Shown here in pieces: positions 1 through 4,476 of a stretch of DNA of 6,778 bases. A program made the translations under genes and the position numbers. The first letter of the stretch is position 1, and each line of letters begins with the position of its first letter. The notes below the pieces were generated by a model. It was not told the origin of the DNA. It saw nothing but the letters and a program-made list of their open reading frames with translations, and did not search any database. Source of the DNA: Halobacteria archaeon (GTDB lineage: Bacteria > Pseudomonadota > Gammaproteobacteria > UBA9214); the NCBI GenBank assembly GCA_013041945.1, contig JABDRC010000176.1, positions 1 through 6,778 on the forward strand, written 5' to 3'.

Positions 1-330
1 GACGCATTACGCGAGGCGGCGGATGCACTCGAGGAAGCGATTGCCGGGCGCATCAACCGTGGCGAGATGATCCCGCCACCGGGGCGTGTCAGGGCACGCC
101 ATGTTGTTGTACCGGTGCCGGCACAAATGGCGGTCAAGGGCGCACTCTATATGGCCGTGAAAGAAACCGGCATTCGCAATGCAGAGCTGGCGAAACGGTT
201 GCATGCCGACGAAAAAGAAGTCCGTCGCCTGCTGGATCCCCATCACCGTTCCAAGCTGCCGCGGCTTGAGGCGGCACTCGATGCACTGGGCAGAAAACTG
301 GTAATCGCTGTGAATGTGCCCGCCTGGTAA
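1..330 (+). CDS. hicB: HicB-family antitoxin, 5' end cut by the window edge
   Basis: The frame is open from base 1 and gives 109 visible residues before a TAA stop. It begins DALREAADALEEAIAGRI and continues GEMIPPPG, the usual end of the HicB partial RNase H-like fold. A helix-turn-helix follows (GIRNAELAKRLHADEKEVRRL), then LPRLEAALDALGRKL, the usual C-terminal part of HicB proteins with an XRE-type DNA-binding domain. HicB antitoxins neutralise the mRNA-cleaving toxin HicA and repress their own operon. The HicA gene normally lies just upstream, which would be outside this window, so its presence cannot be judged. Reading should not start at the internal ATG at 67, because the residues before it match the family. 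About 20 to 40 N-terminal residues are probably missing. No toxin gene follows; the next 480 bases are repeats. Confidence 0.85.
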   Translation, partial: DALREAADALEEAIAGRINRGEMIPPPGRVRARHVVVPVPAQMAVKGALYMAVKETGIRNAELAKRLHADEKEVRRLLDPHHRSKLPRLEAALDALGRKLVIAVNVPAW

Positions 331-351
331 AACACCGTGAGGGATCACACG

Positions 352-439
352 ATTCGCGGACAACGTTTGCTCTTGGAGGTATTTCCATTGCCGCAGGAGC
401 GCGGGACAGCGAACCGTCGCGGATAGCGTCCGACCCTGC
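352..439. repeat. Cluster of three REP-like palindromic units
   Basis: Three imperfect copies of one short palindromic unit lie close together. The first (352-375, forward) reads TTCGCGGACAACGTTTGCTC. The second (389-411) is in the opposite orientation and contains GCAGGAGCGCGGGA. The third (417-439, forward) reads TCGCGGATAGCGTCCGACC and ends in CTGC. The same unit recurs at 728-750, 3236-3258, 4422-4444 and 6753-6775. Such elements are typical non-coding REP sequences of gammaproteobacteria and are usually moved by a RAYT transposase encoded elsewhere. The third unit also forms the left flank of the composite repeat that follows. Confidence 0.75.
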
Positions 440-545
440 AACGCTATTATGGAGCACCAGGCAAATCCAGACAGTAGAGGTTGTTTTATGACTGGATTCC
501 CGCCTTCGCGGGAATGACAGAATTTCTTTCTCGCGCCTGCAGCGA
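440..545 (+). repeat. Short form of the composite hairpin repeat
   Basis: The core is a perfect 8-bp hairpin, ATTCCCGC (496-503), loop CTTC, GCGGGAAT (508-515). To its left is GTTGTTTTATGACTGGATT, and further left CCAGGCAAA (458-466). To its right is ATGACAGAATTTC, followed by a REP half TCGCGCCTGC (531-540). The left and right flanks match those of the long copies at 584-750 and 4227-4444, so this is the same element with an empty hairpin tip. The right REP half also serves as the left flank of the next copy. Confidence 0.7.
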
Positions 546-750
546 TTGTTGGGGGAACCCAACCATCACCGGGCATACCCGGAGACCAGCGGTTGTTTGA
601 TGACTGGATTGCTGAGTACATCCCTGTACCCAGCCCTGCAGGCCGACCCTGGGTCGTCCAGATCCGTTCCAGACGGATTTGACCCGCCGGAGCCTGTCCC
701 CGCGAAGGCGGGGGGGTACAACAGGGATCGCGGATGCGGTCCGCTCCTGC
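546..750 (+). repeat. Long form of the composite hairpin repeat, copy 1
   Basis: This copy shares most of its sequence with the one at 4227-4444. Common parts in order are GTTGTTTGATGACTGGATT (about 592-610), an inverted repeat CTGAGTACA/TGTACCCAG with loop TCCC (612-633, one mismatch in nine pairs), a GGTCGTCCAGA stretch (652-662), a perfect 6-bp hairpin ATCCGT/ACGGAT (662-678), GCCGGAGCCTGT (686-697), a CCCCGC/GCGGGG hairpin (698-713) and a REP unit ending GGTCCGCTCCTGC (728-750). Open frames that cross it are made of repeat sequence and are not annotated as genes. The segment 546-583 is only weakly similar to other copies. Confidence 0.7.
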
Positions 751-791
751 GTGTGGCGTTTTGTAATCTTTGTTTGCGGAACCCCAAATAC

Positions 792-803
792 TGACCGTGG
801 TCA
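792..803. promoter_or_regulatory. 12-bp interrupted palindrome just before the first slp gene
   Basis: The arms TGACC (792-796) and GGTCA (799-803) are perfect inverted repeats two bases apart, ending eight bases before the ATG at 812, where a ribosome-binding site would be expected. It could be an operator half-site pair or a small hairpin that covers the start. The arms are short, so chance is a real possibility. I found no convincing -35/-10 pair nearby. Confidence 0.3.
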
Positions 804-811
804 TCTAGACT

Positions 812-1387
812 ATGGGTATGTGTGGCTATAAATCGAAATCCGTCCTGGTCGGGCTGCTCACGGCGCTGCTGCTGGGTGGCTGCGCTTCGCAGGTGCCGCT
901 GGTGATTCGGGAGGCGCCGGCCGACAGTCCGTCGCTGGAACAGGTGCGCGGCGGGGATACCGACAGCCTCCTCGGCAAGCAGGTACGCTTTGGCGGGACG
1001 ATTATCTCGACCGAAAACCGGGAGGATGTCACCTGGCTGACCGTGCTGGGGCAGCCGCTGCACGGTGACGGAAAGCCCAGGTACAGCGATGACAGCGCCG
1101 GGCGTTTTATCGCCCTTGTGCCCGAGTTCCTCGATCCGAAGGTGTATGCCGCCGACCGGCGGGTCACCGTCACCGGTACGCTGGTGCGAACCGAGGCCGG
1201 CAAGGTGGGCGAGTACGCGTATACCTATCCCGTCGTCGAGGCGACGGCCTGGTACCTGTGGCCGAAGGACGTTGCGCCGTATCGCGACTACGACCCCTGG
1301 TACTACGATCCCTGGTGGTATGATCCCTGGTACTACCGGCCGTGGCGTTATCGCGGCTATCCGTACGGCTATCCCTACCGCTACTGA
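812..1387 (+). CDS. slp: Slp-family outer-membrane lipoprotein with Tyr/Trp/Pro-rich tail
   Basis: A 191-residue lipoprotein of the Slp family (E. coli Slp is a starvation-induced outer-membrane lipoprotein of unknown molecular role). A short N-terminus with lysines at 7 and 9 precedes a hydrophobic stretch and the lipobox LLGGC with Cys24; residue +2 is Ala, which favours outer-membrane sorting. The Slp core covers about 48-152: GKQVRFGGTIISTEN, GRFIAL, FLDPKVY, RRVTVTGTL, GKVGEYAYTYPVVEA and YLWPK. The end is unusual: residues 157-191 are only Y, W, P, D, R and G (13 Tyr, 5 Trp, 6 Pro), including four pentapeptides DPWYY, DPWWY, DPWYY, RPWRY (161-180). ATG 812 has no clear Shine-Dalgarno, and Met3 (818) is an alternative start that keeps the same signal peptide. 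The paralogue at 1406 follows after 18 bases, so co-transcription is likely. Confidence 0.9.
   Translation: MGMCGYKSKSVLVGLLTALLLGGCASQVPLVIREAPADSPSLEQVRGGDTDSLLGKQVRFGGTIISTENREDVTWLTVLGQPLHGDGKPRYSDDSAGRFIALVPEFLDPKVYAADRRVTVTGTLVRTEAGKVGEYAYTYPVVEATAWYLWPKDVAPYRDYDPWYYDPWWYDPWYYRPWRYRGYPYGYPYRY
1292..1351 (+). repeat. Four 15-bp coding repeats in the Slp tail
   Basis: Four tandem 15-base units encode the pentapeptide [D/R]PW[Y/W/R]Y. The first three are close (GACCCCTGGTACTAC, GATCCCTGGTGGTAT, GATCCCTGGTACTAC) and the fourth has diverged (CGGCCGTGGCGTTAT). They probably arose by duplication and are kept in frame inside the lipoprotein gene. Confidence 0.7.
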
Positions 1388-1405
1388 CGTCGACATGGAA
1401 CGATC

Positions 1406-1927
1406 ATGCTGAGACACGCCTGCCTGTTAGCCATCCTCCCCCTGCTGCTAAGCGCCTGCGCCGGCAGTCCGAGTTATGACCGCTATGGCGCCGACGGCAC
1501 TCTCACTCCACAACGCGTTGCCATCCGGCCGCAGCTGGCCGAGGGTAAGCAGGTTCTGTGGGGTGGCGTCATCCTGAAGACCGTCAATCTGCAGGACCGC
1601 ACGCAGCTTGAGGTGCTGGCCTACCCGCTCGATTCCGGTGAGCGGCCGCGCATCGATGACGTGCCGCTGGGACGCTTTATTCTCGAACAGGACGGCTACC
1701 TGGAACCGGCCAACTACGCCAATCAACGGCAGATCACCGTGGTCGGGTCGGTGTCCGGCACCACACCGGGCAAGGTCGGCGATGCGGACTACAACTTTCC
1801 AGTGGTCACCGCCAAACAACACACGCTGTGGCCCAAATACCAGGAATATGACCGAAGCAATATCCATTTCGGCATCGGTGTAGGCAGTGGCGGATCCTGG
1901 GGTGGCGGTGTTGGGGTCGGTTTTTGA
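1406..1927 (+). CDS. slp: Second Slp-family outer-membrane lipoprotein
   Basis: A 173-residue paralogue of the gene just upstream. The signal peptide MLRHACLLAILPLLLSAC ends in the lipobox LLSAC with Cys18; Ala at +2 again points to the outer membrane. The Slp core runs from about 46 to 144: EGKQVLWGGVILKTVN, LEVLAYPLD, PLGRFIL, GYLEPANY, RQITVVGSVSG, GKVGDADYNFPVV and LWPK. It shares the GKQV-x-x-GG, GRFI, GKVG, PVV and LWPK blocks with its neighbour, so the pair looks like an old tandem duplication. The last 19 residues are Gly-rich (GIGVGSGGSWGGGVGVGF), quite unlike the aromatic tail of the first protein. A GGAA at 1397-1400 is a weak ribosome-binding site for ATG 1406. The family's biochemical role is unknown; an envelope or stress role is inferred from E. 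coli Slp. Confidence 0.9.
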   Translation: MLRHACLLAILPLLLSACAGSPSYDRYGADGTLTPQRVAIRPQLAEGKQVLWGGVILKTVNLQDRTQLEVLAYPLDSGERPRIDDVPLGRFILEQDGYLEPANYANQRQITVVGSVSGTTPGKVGDADYNFPVVTAKQHTLWPKYQEYDRSNIHFGIGVGSGGSWGGGVGVGF

Positions 1928-1944
1928 TTTGAGCACGGCCGCAG

Positions 1945-1962
1945 GGTGCGCTTGTGCGCACC
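1945..1962. other. Perfect 7-bp hairpin after the slp pair
   Basis: GGTGCGC (1945-1951), loop TTGT, GCGCACC (1956-1962), beginning 18 bases after the second slp stop codon. It is well placed to end or protect the slp transcript, but there is no T-tract after it, so it is not a standard Rho-independent terminator. Confidence 0.45.
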
Positions 1963-1976
1963 GGTCACTGAATGAA

Positions 1977-2039
1977 TCGCGCCTGCAAGGCGCTCCTGCC
2001 CCAATAGACGTAACTACAGGAGCACTTCGCAAGCGCGAA
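1977..2039. repeat. Inverted pair of REP units (BIME-like)
   Basis: A forward unit (1977-1999) reads TCGCGCCTGCAAGGCGCTCC and ends in TGC, with an internal GCGCC/GGCGC hairpin. After 15 bases comes a reverse unit (2015-2039) starting TACAGGAGC and containing a TTCGC/GCGAA hairpin. Two REP units facing each other are the classic BIME arrangement and can fold into one larger stem joined by CTCCTG/CAGGAG. Confidence 0.7.
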
Positions 2040-2095
2040 AACGTGCGTCATCCCCGCGCAGGCGGGGATCCAGCCCGCAAACAACAACTGCATAG
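2040..2095 (-). repeat. Short form of the composite hairpin repeat, reverse orientation
   Basis: The perfect 8-bp hairpin ATCCCCGC (2050-2057), loop GCAG, GCGGGGAT (2062-2069) is the short core. Read on the minus strand it is GCTGGATCCCCGCCTGCGC, then GGGGATGACGCACGTTTTCG, then the REP unit at 2015-2039, which is the same order as in the plus-strand copies. The minus-strand left flank GTTGTTGTTTGCGGGCTGG resembles GTTGTTTTATGACTGG of the other copies. Confidence 0.65.
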
Positions 2096-2107
2096 AAAAT
2101 TCAGGTA

Positions 2108-2127
2108 CAGAGCGAGTCAATGCTCTG
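2108..2127. other. Small inverted repeat in intergenic DNA
   Basis: CAGAGC (2108-2113) and GCTCTG (2122-2127) form a perfect 6-bp stem with an 8-base loop. It lies in the relatively AT-rich stretch 2076-2165, where no gene or other repeat is visible. Function unknown; it may be chance. Confidence 0.3.
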
Positions 2128-2164
2128 CTCTAATGCCTGTAATATTTTCTTACGAATGACTGAA

Positions 2165-2266
2165 TGTTTAACGCTGGATCCCCGCCGGGGCCTGTCCCCG
2201 CGTAGGCGGAGGCGGGGATGACGGGGTTTTCTTGGTGGATGACGGGAAATTCTTAATCGCACCTGC
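2165..2266 (+). repeat. Intermediate form of the composite hairpin repeat
   Basis: The outer arms ATCCCCGCC (2178-2186) and GGCGGGGAT (2211-2219) are perfect over nine bases. Between them sits a 24-base insert with its own GGGG-CCTGT-CCCC hairpin. The insert contains GGCCTGTCCCCGCG, which matches the right end of the long copies (GAGCCTGTCCCCGCG at 690-704). To the right, GGATGACGGGGTTTTC is followed by a second GGATGACGGGAAATTC (2237-2252) and a decayed REP half TCGCACCTGC (2257-2266). This copy links the short and long forms. Confidence 0.65.
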
Positions 2267-2272
2267 AATGGG

Positions 2273-2301
2273 CCAGGTCGGAACAGGACGTGCGGACCTG
2301 G
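2273..2301 (-). terminator. Possible transcript-end hairpin of the NYN-domain gene
   Basis: Perfect 7-bp arms CCAGGTC (2273-2279) and GACCTGG (2295-2301) with a 15-base loop start two bases beyond the stop codon of the minus-strand gene at 2304. The position suits a transcript end, but no T-run follows on the minus strand and the loop is long, so this is weak as an intrinsic terminator. Confidence 0.35.
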
Positions 2302-2303
2302 TT

Positions 2304-3119
2304 CTAGTCCTCGCGAACAAGCGTCTTGATGATATACCCGCCTGACTTCTCATCCAGCTGCAGTGTCAGCAGCTTGCGCGCCTGCGCCTCTTCCAGCAAT
2401 TGACCGAAGGTCTGGAAGCCGTGGTAGGCCTCGTCGAAACCCGGTTTGCGGCGTTTCAGTGTCTGCTTGACCATCGATCCCCAGACCTTTTCCTGTTCGC
2501 CGCGCTCCTTGTACAGGGCCTCGATCGTTTCGACGACCAGGTCCAGCGCCTCCTGCGACTTGTCATCCTCGGTCTTTGCGCCGCCCTTCTTGCCCCCCTT
2601 CTTCGCGGCAGGCTTGCGGCGTGACCGGCGCGGCTTGCCGGCTTCGCGCACCAGGTCATCGTAGAAGATGAACTCGTCGCAGTTGCCGATCAGCAGGTCG
2701 GAGGTCGAACTCTTCACGCCGACCCCGATGACCACCTTGTCGTTCTCGCGCAGTTTGCTGACCAGCGGTGAAAAGTCCGAGTCGCCGCTGATGACCACGA
2801 AGGTGTCGACATGCGACTTGGTATAGCAGAGGTCCAGGGCATCCACGACCATGCGGATGTCGGCGGAGTTCTTGCCCGACATGCGCACGTGGGGAATCTC
2901 GATGAGTTCAAAGGCCGCCTCGTGCATGGCCGCCTTGAATTCCTTGTAGCGGTCCCAGTCGCAGTAGGCCTTCTTGACGACGATGCTGCCCTTGAGCAAC
3001 AGGCGTTCCAGCACCTTCTGGATGTTAAAGGCGGCTAACCTGGCATCGCGCACGCCCAGTGCGATGTTCTCGAAGTCGCAGAACAGCGCCATGTTGCGGG
3101 TTTCGATTTTATCGTTCAT
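2304..3119 (-). CDS. NYN-domain (LabA/DUF88-like) predicted ribonuclease with C-terminal OST-HTH/LOTUS domain
   Basis: A complete 271-residue protein. Residues 8-158 form a PIN-like NYN domain: MALFCDFENIA carries Asp15 and Asn18, GKNSADIRMVVDAL carries Asp87 and Asp93, and VVISGDSDFSPL carries Asp113 and Asp115, the acidic set that binds metal in NYN/PIN nucleases. Residues 162-182 are a basic linker rich in Lys/Arg/Gly. Residues 188-270 (EALDLVVETIEALYKERG, VWGSMVKQTLKRRKPGFDEAYHGFQTFGQLLEEAQ, YIIKT) match the OST-HTH/LOTUS fold, an RNA-binding winged helix. The likely role is RNA cleavage or processing in the cytoplasm; no substrate can be named. The start is ATG at 3119, with an AGGA on the minus strand ending about four bases before it. 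It stands alone, with repeats on both sides. The fold assignment is firm, the activity is inferred. Confidence 0.93.
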   Translation of the reverse strand: MNDKIETRNMALFCDFENIALGVRDARLAAFNIQKVLERLLLKGSIVVKKAYCDWDRYKEFKAAMHEAAFELIEIPHVRMSGKNSADIRMVVDALDLCYTKSHVDTFVVISGDSDFSPLVSKLRENDKVVIGVGVKSSTSDLLIGNCDEFIFYDDLVREAGKPRRSRRKPAAKKGGKKGGAKTEDDKSQEALDLVVETIEALYKERGEQEKVWGSMVKQTLKRRKPGFDEAYHGFQTFGQLLEEAQARKLLTLQLDEKSGGYIIKTLVRED

Positions 3120-3235
3120 TTTATCCTGTGTAGTTCAAGCGGCCCGGGACCTGCAACAACATAGGCGCTTGAACGCTGACTTGCAATATTTACCTTGCGG
3201 TTGCGGCATCGATTCGGGGCCGGATTCTGAATTTA

Positions 3236-3296
3236 TCGCGGACAACGTCCGCTCCTGCGAGAGTATCGATTGGCGCAGGAGCGCGGGAACGCGCGA
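3236..3296. repeat. Inverted pair of REP units (BIME-like)
   Basis: The forward unit (3236-3258) reads TCGCGGACAACGTCCGCTCC and ends in TGC; its first 21 bases are identical to 6753-6773. A reverse unit follows at 3275-3296 (GCAGGAGCGCGGGAACGCGC). The rest of the gap, 3120-3235 and 3297-3367, holds no gene or further repeat that I can support. Confidence 0.75.
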
Positions 3297-3367
3297 ATTG
3301 ATCGAGGACGGGGCCCGCACATTTGATTTATCCGGCTAATCCTGCTGAACCGTCTTATCCGGGAGGC

Positions 3368-3694
3368 TCAGGCCAGTGCAATGGTCATGTGGCCTGCCCG
3401 ACGGGTTTTTCTGACTGGTTCAACGACGGTAATCTCGATATCGCTGCCCAGCAGAGTCACAAAGCGGAACAGGCGGTCCAGTGTGAAGCCGGCCAGTTGT
3501 CCGCGCACTAAACGGGATATCTTGGGCTGGTCAATCCCGAGCAACGCCGCCGCCTCGACCTGGGTCAGGCCACGCCCATTGATTGCATCTGCAATGACAT
3601 GGGCAAGTCGGGCCTTTACCAGCGCTTCTTCCGGGGCCTTGACACCCAGGTCGGCAAATACATTACCGCTGCTTTTTCTGATGCGTCTGCGCAT
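3368..3694 (-). CDS. XRE-family antitoxin (HigA-like), second gene of the toxin-antitoxin operon
   Basis: A 108-residue helix-turn-helix protein. It opens with a basic stretch (MRRRIRKSS), then NVFADLGVKAPEEALVKARL, the family's characteristic N-terminus. The DNA-binding domain covers about 26-82: LTQVEAAALLGIDQPKISRL is the helix-turn-helix, followed by GFTLDRLFRFVTLLGSDIEI. Such antitoxins bind and block the partner toxin and repress the shared promoter, often together with the toxin. Its first 32 bases overlap the 3' end of the toxin gene (3663-3694) in another frame, so translation is probably coupled; no good ribosome-binding site is visible. The toxin-first order matches HigBA-type modules. 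The last 15 residues (VRKTRRAGHMTIALA) are basic and probably flexible. Confidence 0.9.
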   Translation of the reverse strand: MRRRIRKSSGNVFADLGVKAPEEALVKARLAHVIADAINGRGLTQVEAAALLGIDQPKISRLVRGQLAGFTLDRLFRFVTLLGSDIEITVVEPVRKTRRAGHMTIALA

Positions 3695-4034
3695 AATGGA
3701 CTTGTGCCTGTTTCATTCGCCTCTGAATCAATTTGATGTGTTGCCCGGGCGTTTTGATTCCCTGCTTCGACTTCTTCTGAAACGCGTGCAGCACGTAAAT
3801 GGCATCCTTGTACCTTAGCGTGTAGACCGCCCGCCAGGTGTCACCGTCATGATCTGCCGTGATTTCCAACACCGACCCGCCCGAAAATCCCTTCAGGGGC
3901 TTTGCATCCGGGTGCTTGCCGCCCTGCTGGGCCAGGTGCAACGCATACCCCATGACGTCAATGACTGCTTCCGGAAACATACGCAGGGCATCCAGCGATG
4001 AGCCAACCCAGTAAAGGGGCCGCTCACCGGACAC
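3663..4034 (-). CDS. RelE/HigB-type toxin (phage-derived Gp49-like family)
   Basis: A 123-residue toxin, first gene of the operon. The family pattern is complete: YWVGSSLDALRMFPEAV near the N-terminus, ALHLAQQGGKHPDAKPLKGF (31-50), VLEI, DGDTWRAVYTLRY (63-75), IYVLHAFQKKSKQGI (79-93) and IKLIQRRMKQA. Members are small RelE-fold mRNA interferases that act on translating ribosomes; the basic KKSK region fits RNA binding. Cleavage specificity cannot be read from sequence. The start is a GTG at 4032-4034; an in-frame stop lies 24 bases upstream, and the next Met (19) would cut into the conserved N-terminus. No Shine-Dalgarno precedes it. The C-terminal tail (VHYAQTHQKKQR) overlaps the antitoxin gene by 32 bases. 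Confidence 0.9.
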   Translation of the reverse strand: MSGERPLYWVGSSLDALRMFPEAVIDVMGYALHLAQQGGKHPDAKPLKGFSGGSVLEITADHDGDTWRAVYTLRYKDAIYVLHAFQKKSKQGIKTPGQHIKLIQRRMKQAQVHYAQTHQKKQR

Positions 4035-4036
4035 GG

Positions 4037-4054
4037 TATGCCAAATATAGCATA
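4037..4054 (-). promoter_or_regulatory. Candidate operator/promoter of the toxin-antitoxin operon
   Basis: TATGC (4037-4041) and GCATA (4050-4054) are inverted repeats eight bases apart, in an AT-rich patch directly before the GTG start at 4034. On the minus strand the patch reads GATAATTATGCTATATTTGG and offers -10-like hexamers GATAAT and TATGCT, but I see no matching -35. Antitoxins of this class usually bind such inverted repeats over their own promoter; that link is inferred. Confidence 0.4.
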
Positions 4055-4189
4055 ATTATCGGCGCGTTGCTGACCGGCTTGACGCTGGCAGAGGATTGTA
4101 TCGGGCAGACAGGCAACATCCGGATATTTGTACGCGGTGCAGCGGTGTCGGTATGCCGGATATTCCAGTCAAAACGGGTCAGCCAGATA

Positions 4190-4218
4190 CGTGTATGCAG
4201 AATAAATCTGCGTGCATG
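4190..4218 (+). other. 12-pair wobble-rich hairpin in intergenic DNA
   Basis: CGTGTATGCAGA (4190-4201) and TCTGCGTGCATG (4207-4218) pair over all twelve positions if read as plus-strand RNA, with three G-U wobbles and loop AUAAA. On the minus strand the wobbles become A-C mismatches, so the fold favours a plus-strand transcript. No T-run follows and no plus-strand gene is nearby. The rest of 4055-4226 holds no recognisable gene, only a direct repeat CCGGATATT at 4120-4128 and 4156-4164. Confidence 0.35.
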
Positions 4219-4226
4219 CGGTCAGG

Positions 4227-4444
4227 GCCGTTCCTGCAGCGCCCTGTGAAACGCCAGGCAAAGCCGTTGAGCCGCTGTTATTTTATGGCTGGATTACTGG
4301 GTACATCCGTGTACCCAGCCTTCGGGTCGGCCTGCGGTCGTCCAGACCCGTTCAAGACGGATTTGTTTCGCCGGAGCCTGCCCCCGCGGAGGCGGGGACG
4401 GGGATGACAGGGTTTATTTCATCGCGGATGCGATCAACTCCTGC
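4227..4444 (+). repeat. Long form of the composite hairpin repeat, copy 2
   Basis: It starts with a REP half GCCGTTCCTGCAGCGCC and CCAGGCAAAGCC (4254-4265), then GCTGTTATTTTATGGCTGG. A perfect 9-bp hairpin CTGGGTACA/TGTACCCAG with loop TCCG follows (4297-4318). Next come GGTCGTCCAGA (4337-4347), CCCGTTCAAGACGGATTTG, GCCGGAGCCTG (4370-4380), a CCCCGC/GCGGGG hairpin (4382-4397), GGGATGACAGGGTTTATTTC and a full REP unit ending AACTCCTGC (4422-4444). It matches the copy at 546-750 across nearly its whole length. It lies just downstream of the minus-strand GMC gene. Confidence 0.7.
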
Positions 4445-4462
4445 AGGCGCATCAATCCCGGC

Positions 4463-4475
4463 GTGTGGAACACAC
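4463..4475 (-). other. Small hairpin beyond the GMC gene stop
   Basis: GTGTG (4463-4467), GAA, CACAC (4471-4475) gives a 5-bp stem one base past the stop codon of the minus-strand gene. No T-run follows on the minus strand. Too short to call a terminator. Confidence 0.2.
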
Positions 4476-4476
4476 C

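Noticed and set aside
352..750. Possible CRISPR array
   Set aside because: Units are unevenly spaced, occur in both orientations and vary in sequence and length; there are no regular unique spacers and no cas genes.
546..794. Small plus-strand open frames in the long repeats (also 4096-4407 and 4212-4526)
   Set aside because: The similarity between their translations comes from the shared non-coding repeat; the best-matching reading frames differ and palindromes run through them.
7..804. Minus-strand open frame of 265 codons across the HicB end and the repeat cluster
   Set aside because: It consists of translated REP and hairpin repeats plus the antisense of hicB.
566..1417. Long open frame on the minus strand, 283 codons, opposite the first slp gene
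   Set aside because: It covers repeats and lies antisense to a clear lipoprotein gene; its translation is low-complexity (Pro/Val/Ile-rich at the start) with no recognisable family.
3135..3320. 61-codon minus-strand open frame between the NYN gene and the antitoxin
   Set aside because: The translation is made of the REP pair and shows no family or start signal.
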